Positions 23,934 through 33,731 of a stretch of 64,000 bases of DNA are shown here, in pieces; position 1 is the stretch's first letter; every line of letters begins with the position of its first letter. The notes below the pieces were generated by a model, which saw only the letters and a program-made list of their open reading frames with translations, made no database searches and was not told the origin of the DNA. Origin of the DNA: Mycobacterium paraseoulense (GTDB lineage: Bacteria; Actinomycetota; Actinomycetes; Mycobacteriales; Mycobacteriaceae); NCBI RefSeq assembly GCF_010731655.1, contig NZ_AP022619.1:5022001-5086000 (forward strand). The letters run 5' to 3'. The position numbers were made by a program, and so were the translations under genes.

Positions 23934-25026
23934 GGTCGCGGGCATCGGCGGCATGGTCTGGCTTAGCGGCAGCAGCCTCGGCGGCTGCCCACTTGCTCAA
24001 CAGCCGAGCCTTGAGCGACATGGCGGGTTTCTCGACCAGGAACCAGCTCAGCGCGGCCAGCGGCAGTATGGCCATCGCCGCAACGGCAGCGTGCACAACC
24101 GCATTCGGCCGGCCAGGCCAACAGATCACCAGCAACTGCTGAATCGGGAAGGCGTAGATATACACGCCATAGGACAGATCCGTACGTAGTCTCAGGCGTT
24201 TGTTCCGAAGCATCGCACCGGAAGCGATGACGGCGTACGCGAGCGGAATCCCACCGAGCAGCCGGTAGTGCGGGAGCAGGGTGCCGCCCAAGGCAACGGT
24301 GACTGCGCTGGCCGCGACCAGCCACCACCGAGCCGGAATCTTGTCCCGCCATTGGTAGAGCAACGCTCCGGCCGCGAACATGACGGCGAATCGCGAGACC
24401 ACGGCGGCGAACTGGCCTGCAAACGGCTGGCCCAGGGCGATGGGCGGCGATAACGCCTCCCCGAGAACCGCCGCCGCCAATATTACGGGAGATACCCATC
24501 GGCGGTGGGCAAGCCCAGCGATGCCGATAGCGGCGACCGCGGCGTAACACCCCAGCTCGAAAACCAATGTCCACAGCGAACTGTTCCAGCTCCCCGGATA
24601 GGGGACCCCTTGGGGTGTACCCCCGACATCGGCCTTGAGCATGACCACCGCGCTGTTCATGGCGACGTAGGCGACCGGCGCAGTGGACAGGAGCAGCTTG
24701 AGCGCCGCGCCACCCTGAATCGCCACGCCGATCGGAGCGATGACGAACGCGGTGACGACCAGGCAGACGTAGTAGCCGGGAAGGATACGCAGAACCCGCG
24801 CGGCGGAATAATCCCGCAGGTGCGGGTGGCGAAGCCAGCTCGCGGTGATGAGGAAACCGGAGACGGCAAAGAAGCCGTCGACCCCACCGGCGGCAATGTA
24901 TTCCGCGCCCGTCCATGCGTGTCCCGTCAGGATGAACGAGTGCCCGACGATCACGGAGGTCGCCAGCGTCAGTCGCCAGGCATTGAGCGCGTTCTGCCGA
25001 GGGTCGAAAACCTGTCCGAGGTTCAT
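23890..25026 (-). CDS. Acyltransferase-3 family membrane protein (copy 1 of 4)
   Basis: OafA/AT3-type O-acyltransferase, 378 residues, about ten TM helices. The R-x10-H active-site motif is R18 and H29 (RLTLATSVIVGH), followed by DGFFAVSGFLIT and ARVLRILPGYY. A short cytoplasmic tail rich in Ala and Asp follows the last TM. Such proteins acetylate or succinylate envelope glycans or lipids using acyl-CoA. It shares the N-terminal pattern M-x-LGQVFDPR with its three neighbours. Last of the minus-strand array, 3 nt behind copy 2. Confidence 0.92.
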   Translation of the reverse strand: MNLGQVFDPRQNALNAWRLTLATSVIVGHSFILTGHAWTGAEYIAAGGVDGFFAVSGFLITASWLRHPHLRDYSAARVLRILPGYYVCLVVTAFVIAPIGVAIQGGAALKLLLSTAPVAYVAMNSAVVMLKADVGGTPQGVPYPGSWNSSLWTLVFELGCYAAVAAIGIAGLAHRRWVSPVILAAAVLGEALSPPIALGQPFAGQFAAVVSRFAVMFAAGALLYQWRDKIPARWWLVAASAVTVALGGTLLPHYRLLGGIPLAYAVIASGAMLRNKRLRLRTDLSYGVYIYAFPIQQLLVICWPGRPNAVVHAAVAAMAILPLAALSWFLVEKPAMSLKARLLSKWAAAEAAAAKPDHAADARDLMLEEPTGEVSGPA

Positions 25027-25029
25027 GTC

Positions 25030-26115
25030 TCAACTCGCCGCCGATGCGGGAGCACGATCACCTTCATTCGAAGATGCGGTCCATCTCTGCTTGAGCCGGC
25101 CCTTGAGGGACAGCGAGGGCTTCTCGATCGCGAACCAGCTCAGGGTGGCCAGCGGAAGCGTGCCGAGGGCGCTGCAGACGAAGAACACAAAGGGATTCAG
25201 CCCCGCCAACCCACAGACGGCCAACATTTGCTGAGTGGGGAACGCGTAGATGTACACCCCGTAGGACAGGTCCGTACGCAACCGCAGCCGCTTGTGCTGC
25301 AGCAGGGCGCCCGACACGATGACGGCGTACGCCAGCGGAAGCGCCGCGAGGACGCGGTAGTCGGGCAGGAAGCCGGCCGCGAACACGATGACCACGCTCA
25401 CCGCGACCAACGACCAGCGGGCCGGGATCACGTCGCGCCACTGATACAGGAGCGAGCCGGCCGCGAACATGATGGCGGCGCGCACCGCGAGCTGCGGCAC
25501 GGTCCAAACACCCGGGAAGGTCAGCGGCGGCAGCTGTGTGGCCGCAACCACCCCCACCGCCAATATCGCCGCCGGAACCCACCGGCGGTTGGCCAGCCCG
25601 GCCAGGCCGATGCCGGCAACGGCGAGATAGCACAGCACTTCCCAAATGAGCGACCACATCGAGGCGTTCCAGACGCCGGAATGCGGGATTCCGCGCGGTG
25701 TTCCGCCGACGTCGAAATGCACGTAGGCCAATCCGATGTTTTTCACTACGTACTCGAGGGGCGCAGTGGAGCCCAGCAACTGCCACGCCGAGCCGCCCTG
25801 GATGAGCACACTCAGCGGTGCGAAGACGAATGCCGTCACTCCCAGGCAGAGGTAGTAGCCGGGCATGATGCGCAGGGCTCGCGCGGTAAGGTAGTCACGC
25901 ACGCGCGGATCGGTGAGCCAACTCCTGGTGATGAGGAAGCCCGAGATCGCGAAGAACCCGTCGACCCCCACCGAGAAGAAGACTTGGAGGATCGGGGCGG
26001 GCGGTATGCGCCCGGTCGCGGGCCAGCAATGCCAGAGCATCACCTCGGCCGCCAACGCCAAACGCAGCGCGTTGAGCGCGTTCTTCCGCGGATCGAATAC
26101 TTGCCCGAGGGTCAT
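25030..26115 (-). CDS. Acyltransferase-3 family membrane protein (copy 2 of 4)
   Basis: 361 residues. R18-x10-H29 (RLALAAEVMLWH), DGFFAISGFLITRSWL and ARALRIMPGYYLC as in the paralogues. The ATG at 26115 was preferred to the upstream GTG at 26130 because GGAGG sits 4 nt before it and the resulting MTLGQVFDPR aligns with the other three copies. C-terminal tail shorter than in copies 3 and 4. Very similar to copy 3, so the two probably arose by recent duplication. Confidence 0.92.
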   Translation of the reverse strand: MTLGQVFDPRKNALNALRLALAAEVMLWHCWPATGRIPPAPILQVFFSVGVDGFFAISGFLITRSWLTDPRVRDYLTARALRIMPGYYLCLGVTAFVFAPLSVLIQGGSAWQLLGSTAPLEYVVKNIGLAYVHFDVGGTPRGIPHSGVWNASMWSLIWEVLCYLAVAGIGLAGLANRRWVPAAILAVGVVAATQLPPLTFPGVWTVPQLAVRAAIMFAAGSLLYQWRDVIPARWSLVAVSVVIVFAAGFLPDYRVLAALPLAYAVIVSGALLQHKRLRLRTDLSYGVYIYAFPTQQMLAVCGLAGLNPFVFFVCSALGTLPLATLSWFAIEKPSLSLKGRLKQRWTASSNEGDRAPASAAS

Positions 26116-26159
26116 TTGGCCTCCACCCACATCGCCCCCCGGCAGCCGTCCGCGGAATA

Positions 26160-27338
26160 CTATGTCACGCCGTCGCGCGTGTTCGGATTATCGGTGATTT
26201 TGACCGGCTGGTGTACCGGGGTCAGACGCGGAGCATTGGGGGCGGGCCCGTCGGCGACGAGGTCGCCGGCACGATCATCGCCGGAATCGGGGACGGCCGC
26301 GCCCCACTTCTGCTTGAGCCGGCGTTTGAGGGACATCGACGGCTTTTCGATGACGAACCAGCTCAGGGCGGCCAGCGGCAGGGTGCCTAGGGCGCTGAGG
26401 CCAAAGAACACAAGTGGAGTCAAGGTCGCGAGCCCGCAAACGGCCAGCATCTGCTGAGTGGGATATGCGTAGATGTACACCCCGTAGGACAGGTCCGTGC
26501 GCAACCGCAGCCGCTTGTGGCGCAACAGGGCGCCCGACACGATGACGACATACGCCAGAGGAAGGGCCGCGACGACGCGGTAATCGGGCAGGAACCCGGC
26601 CGCGAACACGATGAACGCGCAGACCGCGACCAACGACCAGCGGGCCGGGATCACGTCGCGCCACTGATACATCACCGCTCCGGCGGCGAACATGATGGCC
26701 GAACGGGCGGCGAGCTGGGGGATGGTCCACGCACCGGGGAAGGTCAGCGGCGGAAACGCCAGTGCCGCAAACACGGCCACCACCAGCAGCAAAGGAGAAA
26801 CCCACCTGCGGTTGGCGAGCCCGACGACGCCGATGAGGATGACGGCGAGGTAACACAGCAATTCCCAGACGAGGGACCACAGCGAAGCGTTCCAGGTGGG
26901 CCCGCTGGGAACCCCACGCAATGTGCCGGCGATGGTGGGCTGGAGGTAGGCCACCGCGCTGTTATTCAGAAGGTACTGGATGGGCGCAGTGGACTTGAGC
27001 AGCTTCATCGCCGATCCGCCCTGGATCAGCAGACTGACCGGCGCGAACACGAACGCCGTCAACACCAGGCAGACGTAGAACCCGGGCAGGATGCGCAGGG
27101 CTCGCGCGGTGAGGTAGTCACGCACGCGCGGGTCGGTGAGCCAACTCCTGGTGATGAGGAAGCCCGAGATCGCGAAGAAGCCGTCGACACCCACAGAAAA
27201 GAACAGCTGATTGATCGCTGCAGGCGGCGGCCGGCCCGTGACAGCCCACGAGTGGAAGAGCATGACCTCGGCCGCAAGCGCTAACCGCAACGCGTTCAAC
27301 GCATTACTGCGCGGATCGAATACCTGCCCCAGCTTCAT
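26160..27338 (-). CDS. Acyltransferase-3 family membrane protein (copy 3 of 4)
   Basis: 392 residues. Same landmarks: MKLGQVFDPR, R18-x10-H29 (RLALAAEVMLFH), DGFFAISGFLITRSWLTDP and ARALRILPGFYVC. About ten TM helices and a roughly 50-residue hydrophilic C-terminus. It is separated from copy 2 by 44 nt and from copy 4 by 86 nt. The conserved runs shared with copy 2 (for example SGFLITRSWLTDPRVRDYL) indicate the closest pair in the array. Confidence 0.92.
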   Translation of the reverse strand: MKLGQVFDPRSNALNALRLALAAEVMLFHSWAVTGRPPPAAINQLFFSVGVDGFFAISGFLITRSWLTDPRVRDYLTARALRILPGFYVCLVLTAFVFAPVSLLIQGGSAMKLLKSTAPIQYLLNNSAVAYLQPTIAGTLRGVPSGPTWNASLWSLVWELLCYLAVILIGVVGLANRRWVSPLLLVVAVFAALAFPPLTFPGAWTIPQLAARSAIMFAAGAVMYQWRDVIPARWSLVAVCAFIVFAAGFLPDYRVVAALPLAYVVIVSGALLRHKRLRLRTDLSYGVYIYAYPTQQMLAVCGLATLTPLVFFGLSALGTLPLAALSWFVIEKPSMSLKRRLKQKWGAAVPDSGDDRAGDLVADGPAPNAPRLTPVHQPVKITDNPNTRDGVT

Positions 27339-27424
27339 CCAACTCCGACCGTCGTCCCCTCCCGCACCGTCCGCGCCATCGTATCGGCCCGAGGTGGCGG
27401 GCGTGGCCGGATGGAGACTGTCGA

Positions 27425-28603
27425 CTACGCGGTGCCCGGAAGTTCCGGGGGAAGCGCCGGCCGTGCGACCTCCTGCACGGGCCGCGCCATCACCGCTTGC
27501 TCTTGGTTCTGGTCTCGATCTTGATCTTGGGGGGCCAAAGATTTCTTTCTGAACCGGGCTTTGAGGCGACGCGCCGGCTTCTCGATCAGGAACCAGCTCG
27601 CGGCCGCCAGCGGCAGCGTGGCGGCGGCGGTGACACCGGTGAACAGCAGCGGATTAAGGGTGATGAGCCCGCAGACGAGCAGCAGTTGCTGGGTCGGGTA
27701 CGCATAGATGTACATGCCATAGGACAGGTCCGTGCGCAGTCGCAGGTGCTTGTTGCGGATCAGGGTCCCCGACACGACTACGGCATAGGCCAGGGGCAGG
27801 GCGCCGACCACCCGGTAGTCCGGCAGCCAGCCCGCCGCCACGACGATGACCGCGCTTACCGCGACGAGCGACCAGCGGGCGGGTATCACATCTCGCCACT
27901 GATACAGGAACGCACCGGCCGCGAACATGATCGCGGCGCGGCACGCCAAGTAGAACAGGGCTGTGCGGACGTCGCCCTCGTGTTGGGTCATTACGTCGGG
28001 GAATTTCAGCCCCGGCAGCATCATCGCCCCGCCCGTCGCCAGCAGCAAAAATGCGAGCGAGACCCACCGGTGGTTGGCGAGTCCGATGACGCCGATGACG
28101 GCAACGATGAGGTAGCACATCACTTCCCAGATGAGGGACCACAGGGAAGCGTTCCAGACGCCCGCGCTCGGAACCCCGGTGGGTGTGCCGCCGATATCGA
28201 ACTTGACCAGCGCCACGGCGCTGTTCTTCAACACGAAGTCCAGCGACGCGCCTGACGTGATGAGTTTGGTAAACGATCCGCCTTGAATCGCCACGCTGAT
28301 CGGGGCGATGACGAACGCGGTCACCAGCAGGCAGACGTAGAAGCCGGGCAGGATGCGCAGCGCGCGAGCGGCCAGATACTCACGGAGGCGGGGATTGCTG
28401 AGCCAACTCGCGGTGATGAGGAATCCGGAGATGCCGAAGAACCCGTCCACCCCTACGCAAAGAAGAAGCTGCAGAACGGCTCGGGCCGACGGGAGGTGGC
28501 CCCTGATCGGGAAGGTGTGCCAAAAGATCACCTCGCCTGCCAGCGCAAGCCGCCAGGCGTTCAGTGCATTAATGCGCGGATCGAAGACCTGCCCGAGTTT
28601 CAT
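27425..28603 (-). CDS. Acyltransferase-3 family membrane protein (copy 4 of 4)
   Basis: 392 residues. MKLGQVFDPR, R18-x10-H29 (RLALAGEVIFWH), DGFFGISGFLITASWL and ARALRILPGFYVC. It carries an extra stretch (about 195-215, VMTQHEGDVRTALFYLACRA) not present in the others, and a Gln/Asp-rich cytoplasmic tail (QDQDRDQNQEQ). First gene of the array; rmlC lies 232 nt upstream on the same strand. The gap 28604-28835 holds no gene. Confidence 0.92.
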   Translation of the reverse strand: MKLGQVFDPRINALNAWRLALAGEVIFWHTFPIRGHLPSARAVLQLLLCVGVDGFFGISGFLITASWLSNPRLREYLAARALRILPGFYVCLLVTAFVIAPISVAIQGGSFTKLITSGASLDFVLKNSAVALVKFDIGGTPTGVPSAGVWNASLWSLIWEVMCYLIVAVIGVIGLANHRWVSLAFLLLATGGAMMLPGLKFPDVMTQHEGDVRTALFYLACRAAIMFAAGAFLYQWRDVIPARWSLVAVSAVIVVAAGWLPDYRVVGALPLAYAVVVSGTLIRNKHLRLRTDLSYGMYIYAYPTQQLLLVCGLITLNPLLFTGVTAAATLPLAAASWFLIEKPARRLKARFRKKSLAPQDQDRDQNQEQAVMARPVQEVARPALPPELPGTA

Positions 28604-28835
28604 CCGCCTCCCCCGTAGTCCCCACAGGGCTTAATCGGCGTCATCGTAGCGCAACGAAACTCAAAAAGGGCTGGTTCGCGGTACCTGAGGTAACGCGCAA
28701 TGGGCGGATGAGCGGTTAGCCCATACGCGCGTGAGAAGCTGGTCAGGTAATGAATGCATTTCCGCGCACCACGAGTCGCCAAGTGCGTTGTGAGATAAGG
28801 ACCGTCGCATTCGGTCGAAATGCCGGGCCGCGCGA

Positions 28836-29444
28836 TTACCGGTGACGCATCCCGTCGATGAAGCGCTGCGTCTCCGCCCAGCTGGGCAAAAGCCCGGCGG
28901 CGCGGACTTCTTCGAAGCCGGGGGCCGCGGCGTCGCGGTCGGACAGGCTGGGTGCGGCGCCGTTCACCAACGGCCACTCGATCCCGATCGCCGGATCGGT
29001 CGCACAAATCGTGTGCTCGCGCTGCGGGTTGTATTCGGCCGAGCACAGATACATCACCGTCGAATCGTCCTGCAAGGCAAGGAAGCCGTGCCCCAGGCCC
29101 TCGGAAAGGTAAATCGTCCTGCGGTCCTTGTCGTCGAGCAGAACGGAATCCCACTGCCCGAATGTGGGCGAACCCTCGCGGATGTCCACCACGACGTCGA
29201 ACACCGAACCGCGCACGCACGTCACGTATTTGGCCTGGCTCGGCGGCAGCTCGGCGAAGTGCAGGCCGCGCAGCACCCCGGCGGCCGAAACCGAGCAGTT
29301 CGCTTGCCGGACATCGAAGCGGTGACCGGCGAACTCGGTGAACCCGCGGTCGGTAAGCCATTCGAAGAACAGGCCACGGGAATCGCCGTGAACGGCGGGG
29401 GTGATCTCCCAGGCTCCGGGAATGGCGAGCTCGCGCACCTTCAT
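28836..29444 (-). CDS. rmlC: dTDP-4-dehydrorhamnose 3,5-epimerase
   Basis: Third step of dTDP-L-rhamnose synthesis, needed for the rhamnosyl linker joining arabinogalactan to peptidoglycan. Cupin fold; catalytic His in RGLHFAELPPSQAKYV, Tyr in MYLCSAEYNPQREH, and the Asp of VVVDIREGSPTFG. The ATG at 29444 gives 202 residues starting MKVRELAIPGAWEI, the length and start recalled for M. tuberculosis RmlC; the GTG at 29456 would overlap rmlB. The start lies 1 nt after the rmlB stop, so translation is coupled. Confidence 0.96.
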   Translation of the reverse strand: MKVRELAIPGAWEITPAVHGDSRGLFFEWLTDRGFTEFAGHRFDVRQANCSVSAAGVLRGLHFAELPPSQAKYVTCVRGSVFDVVVDIREGSPTFGQWDSVLLDDKDRRTIYLSEGLGHGFLALQDDSTVMYLCSAEYNPQREHTICATDPAIGIEWPLVNGAAPSLSDRDAAAPGFEEVRAAGLLPSWAETQRFIDGMRHR

Positions 29445-29445
29445 C

Positions 29446-30450
<1,005 letters not shown>

Positions 30451-30467
30451 CTAACCGAGCGTGACGG

Positions 30468-31334
30468 TCAGCTTGCGGGAGTCAACCCCAGCGGCCCGGC
30501 CAATTCGCCCAGCGCCGACACCAGCGCGTCGTCGTCCTGGCTGTCCAGCACCTGGACGGCGACGTGATCGGCCCCGGCGTCCAGGTGTTCGCGGAGGCGT
30601 TGCGCGATCGCCTCGGGCGTGCCGTAGGCCACCACCGCGTCGATCAGCCGGTCGCTACCCGGCTTGCGGACGTCGGCTTCGGTGAAGCCCAGCCGCAGCC
30701 AGTTGTTCACGTAGTTGCTCAGGTCCAGGTAGAAGTTCGCGTACCTGCGGCCCACCGCGCGGGCCTTCTCGGCGTCGGTGGTCAGCACGACCTTGTGTTC
30801 GGGCGCGAGGAACACCGAGTTCCCGATCAGTTCGCGCGCCTTGGCCGTGTGTTCCGGGGTGGTCAGATACGGGTGCGCGCCGGCGCTGCGCTGCGCCGCC
30901 AGCCGCAACACGCGGGGCCCCAGCGCCGCGAGCACCCGGCGGCTGGTCGGCACCATCCCCGAGTCGAGCTCGTCGAGGTAGGCGACCAGCGCGTCATACG
31001 GCTTGACGTACTCCTGGGTGTGCTCGGGATGCCCGACCCCGATGCCCAGCAAGAACCTTCCCGGATAAGCGCTTTCGATGCGCTGGAAGGATTCGGTCAC
31101 CCGCTTGGCGGGCGCGGTCCAGATGTTGACGATCCCGGTGGCCAGCTGCAACGACGCCGTCTGCTCCAGGGCGGGCTCCACCCACGCCAGGTCGGCGTCG
31201 GGTGAACCGCCGATCCACGCGGCGCCGTAGCCCAGCGACTCGATCCGTGCCGCCAGTTCGGGGGTGATGGAACGGCTGGGCAGCCAGACGCCGACGCGGC
31301 CCAGGTTGGGTTTGAGTGCTACTGGCTCGGTCAC
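30468..31334 (-). CDS. LLM-class F420-dependent oxidoreductase (copy 1)
   Basis: Luciferase-like TIM-barrel flavin/F420 enzyme, 288 residues. The N-terminal GRVGVWLPSRSITPELAARIESLGYGAAWIG, the LATGIVNIW strand and the GRFLLGIGVGHPE motif are typical of F420-dependent members. Substrate unknown. From memory M. tuberculosis has one such gene here (Rv3463); this window has two, 25 nt apart, with similar sequence (for example KAYPGRFLLGIGVGHPE in copy 2). GTG start at 31334. Confidence 0.88.
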   Translation of the reverse strand: MTEPVALKPNLGRVGVWLPSRSITPELAARIESLGYGAAWIGGSPDADLAWVEPALEQTASLQLATGIVNIWTAPAKRVTESFQRIESAYPGRFLLGIGVGHPEHTQEYVKPYDALVAYLDELDSGMVPTSRRVLAALGPRVLRLAAQRSAGAHPYLTTPEHTAKARELIGNSVFLAPEHKVVLTTDAEKARAVGRRYANFYLDLSNYVNNWLRLGFTEADVRKPGSDRLIDAVVAYGTPEAIAQRLREHLDAGADHVAVQVLDSQDDDALVSALGELAGPLGLTPAS

Positions 31335-31359
31335 CTACGTCCCCCTCGTACGTCGTCTG

Positions 31360-32202
31360 CTAGCTCAGCCCGAGCGGCCCCGCCAATTCGGCCAGCGCCG
31401 GGACCAGGTTTTCATCCTTCGTCAAGACCTGTACGGGCACGTGGTCGGCGCCCGCGTCGAGGTGCTGCTTCAGGCGGGCCGCGATCGCGTCGGGCGTGCC
31501 GTAGGCCACCACCGCGTCGACCAGGCGGTCGCTGCCCGGCTTGGTGACCTCCTCGTCGGAGAAGCCCAGCCGCTTCCAGTTGTTGCGGTAGTTGGCGAGC
31601 TGGAAATAGATGTCGAGCGCCTTGCGGCCGACCGCGCGGGCCTTGTCCACGTCGGTGGTCAGCACCGCCTTGTGTTCGGGCGCCAGGAACGCCGACGGGC
31701 CGATCAGCTCGCGCGCCCGCGCGGTGTGCTCGGGGGTGGTCAGGTACGGGTGCGCCCCGGCGGCGCGCTGCGCCGAGAGCTTGAGCACCCGCGGGCCCAG
31801 GGCCGCAACCACTCGGCGGTCGGCGGGCACCCCGTAATCGTCGAGTTGCTGCAGGTAGTCGGCCAGCGCGTCGTAGGGCTTGCGGTATTCGGTGTGCGCC
31901 TCGGGATGGCCGACGCCGATGCCGAGCAGGAAGCGGCCGGGGTAGGCCTTGTCGATCCGGTGGAACGACTCGGCCACGGGCTGGGCGGCCGCCGTCCAGA
32001 TGTTGACGATGCCGGTGGCCACCTGCAGGGCGGTGGTCGCTTCGAGGATGGGCTCCACCCAGGCCAGCTCGGCGGGCGGCGAACCGCCCACCCACACGGC
32101 CCCGTAGCCCAGGGATTCGATGTCCCTGGCCTGTTCAGGTGTGACGCCGCGTCCGAAAACTCCGAACCGGCCGAGATCGGGCTTGCGCGCTGCATCGGTC
32201 AT
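31360..32202 (-). CDS. LLM-class F420-dependent oxidoreductase (copy 2)
   Basis: 280 residues; tandem paralogue of the gene at 30468-31334, sharing the order of motifs GYGAVWVGG, VATGIVNIWTA, GRFLLGIGVGHPEAH, VVAALGPRVLKL, AHPYLTTPEHT and VAYGTPDAIAARLKQHLDAGADHV. The ATG at 32202 was chosen by alignment with copy 1; the open frame extends far upstream into the kinase gene without meaning. It lies 29 nt behind the histidine kinase. Confidence 0.88.
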   Translation of the reverse strand: MTDAARKPDLGRFGVFGRGVTPEQARDIESLGYGAVWVGGSPPAELAWVEPILEATTALQVATGIVNIWTAAAQPVAESFHRIDKAYPGRFLLGIGVGHPEAHTEYRKPYDALADYLQQLDDYGVPADRRVVAALGPRVLKLSAQRAAGAHPYLTTPEHTARARELIGPSAFLAPEHKAVLTTDVDKARAVGRKALDIYFQLANYRNNWKRLGFSDEEVTKPGSDRLVDAVVAYGTPDAIAARLKQHLDAGADHVPVQVLTKDENLVPALAELAGPLGLS

Positions 32203-32231
32203 GGTTGTTCCCAACCGGCGGGGTGGTGCCG

Positions 32232-33731
32232 CTATTCCGGGAGGTCCAGTTCCGCGGCCGGCGGTGCCTGAAGCGGCAGCAGCACGATGAACCGGGTATC
32301 GCCGGGCACCGATTCCACGCGCAGATCCCCGCGGTGCTTCTTGACGACGATGTTGAACGCCAGGTCCAGCCCCAGCCCGGTGCCTTCGCCGAACGGTTTC
32401 GTGGTGAAGAACGGCTCGAAGATGTGCTCGCGCACGTCCTCGGGCACTCCGGGGCCGGTGTCGCAGATCTCGACGCGGGCCATGTTCTCGCCATCCCGGC
32501 AGGTGCGCACGGTCAGCGTGCCGCCGGTGTCGCGCATCGCGGCGATGGCGTTGTCGATGATGTTGGTCCACACCTGGTTGAGATCGCCTGGGTAACAGGG
32601 GATTTCGGGAAGCGACCGGTCGAAATCCTTGACCAGGGTGATCACGGGGTGGTTACTGTTACTGCCGTCCTTGCTCCCGTCCTTGGTCAACCGGTCGGCG
32701 AACATCACCAGCGTGCTGCGCAGCAGTTCGTGGATATTGGCCACCTGGAACGGGGCCCGATCAAGCTGCGAATACTGTTTGGCGTCGGCGACCAACGCCG
32801 AAATCCGTTTGCTCGCTTCCAGAATCTGGTTCATCAGCAGCTCGCTCTCGATGGTGTAGTTGATCCACCGGATCGCCTCCTCCAACGATGTCGACGCGAG
32901 TTCCTCGCTGACCGTGGAAATCCGCTCCAGCCAGTCGGTGTCGATGCCGCCCTCGACGAACGTCGGCGCGATGTCCCAGCCGCCCTCGACGCCGTGTTCT
33001 TCCAGCCAGTCGCCGACGGCGTCCTCGCGGTCGGCGGTTTCCATCGCGCTCAGGTGTTCCGTCGCCGACTTTGCCACCTGCTCGGCCACCCCTTGCTGGA
33101 GGTGCACCAGGGCGCTGAGCGCCTCGGGGCTGACGGTGCCGTCGGCGAGCATGGCCAGCTTGCCCCGCATCCCGGCGACCCGGCCGCGCAGGTCGGCCGC
33201 CGCGCGGGCGATGGCCGCAGCGGGGTTGTTCAGCTGATGGGTCAGCCCGGCCGACAGCCGGCCCAGCGCCAGCAGCTTCTCCCGGTTGTCGATGATGCGG
33301 CGGGTCCGGTCGGTGCCGACGGCGATGCCGTCGAGCAGGTGGACGGCCATCGGGAACTGGTCCCTCATGAACTGCGCGAACACCGGCGCGTCCATCACGA
33401 AGAACCGCGACGGCTTGGTCACGTGCACCGAGGCGTCGTAGCTCTTCTGCTTGCCGCCGGTGAACGCCCGCCAGGCCCCGCAGTAGACGCCGCGCTGCGA
33501 GGTGCGGTTGGTTTCGATGTCCTGGCCGCCGGAAAGCTTGGACATCGTCAGCTCGCCGTCGATCAGGACGTAGAAGCAGGTCGCCGGCTCGCCCTCGACG
33601 CAGATTGGGCCCGGTTCGTAATTCTCGATGTGCCCGTTGGCGCACAACACCGCCAACTGCTCGTCGGTGAGCGCCTCGAACAGGAACAGGCTGCGCAGCT
33701 CGTCGGGCTCGCACGGCGTCTTGGCGGTCAC
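32232..33731 (-). CDS. Histidine kinase with N-terminal cyclic-nucleotide-binding domain
   Basis: 499 residues, no TM segment, so cytoplasmic. cNMP-binding (Crp-like) domain about 12-135 (LFLFEALTDEQLAVLC, IENYEPGPICVEGEPA, ATCFYVLIDGELTMSK). Phosphoacceptor H165 in LGRLSAGLTHQLNNPAAAIARA; long helical insert; HATPase domain with N-box NIIDNAIAAM, G1 CDTGPGV and G2 GEGTGLGLDLAF. The cNMP pocket's usual RxAT-type phosphate motif is not clear. GTG 33731 overlaps the stop of the response-regulator fusion (GTGA), so the two are coupled and presumably cognate. Confidence 0.92.
   Translation of the reverse strand: MTAKTPCEPDELRSLFLFEALTDEQLAVLCANGHIENYEPGPICVEGEPATCFYVLIDGELTMSKLSGGQDIETNRTSQRGVYCGAWRAFTGGKQKSYDASVHVTKPSRFFVMDAPVFAQFMRDQFPMAVHLLDGIAVGTDRTRRIIDNREKLLALGRLSAGLTHQLNNPAAAIARAAADLRGRVAGMRGKLAMLADGTVSPEALSALVHLQQGVAEQVAKSATEHLSAMETADREDAVGDWLEEHGVEGGWDIAPTFVEGGIDTDWLERISTVSEELASTSLEEAIRWINYTIESELLMNQILEASKRISALVADAKQYSQLDRAPFQVANIHELLRSTLVMFADRLTKDGSKDGSNSNHPVITLVKDFDRSLPEIPCYPGDLNQVWTNIIDNAIAAMRDTGGTLTVRTCRDGENMARVEICDTGPGVPEDVREHIFEPFFTTKPFGEGTGLGLDLAFNIVVKKHRGDLRVESVPGDTRFIVLLPLQAPPAAELDLPE

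Noticed and set aside
24505..26457. 650-codon plus-strand open frame
   Set aside because: Antisense to three acyltransferase genes; internal repetition only mirrors the paralogy on the other strand.
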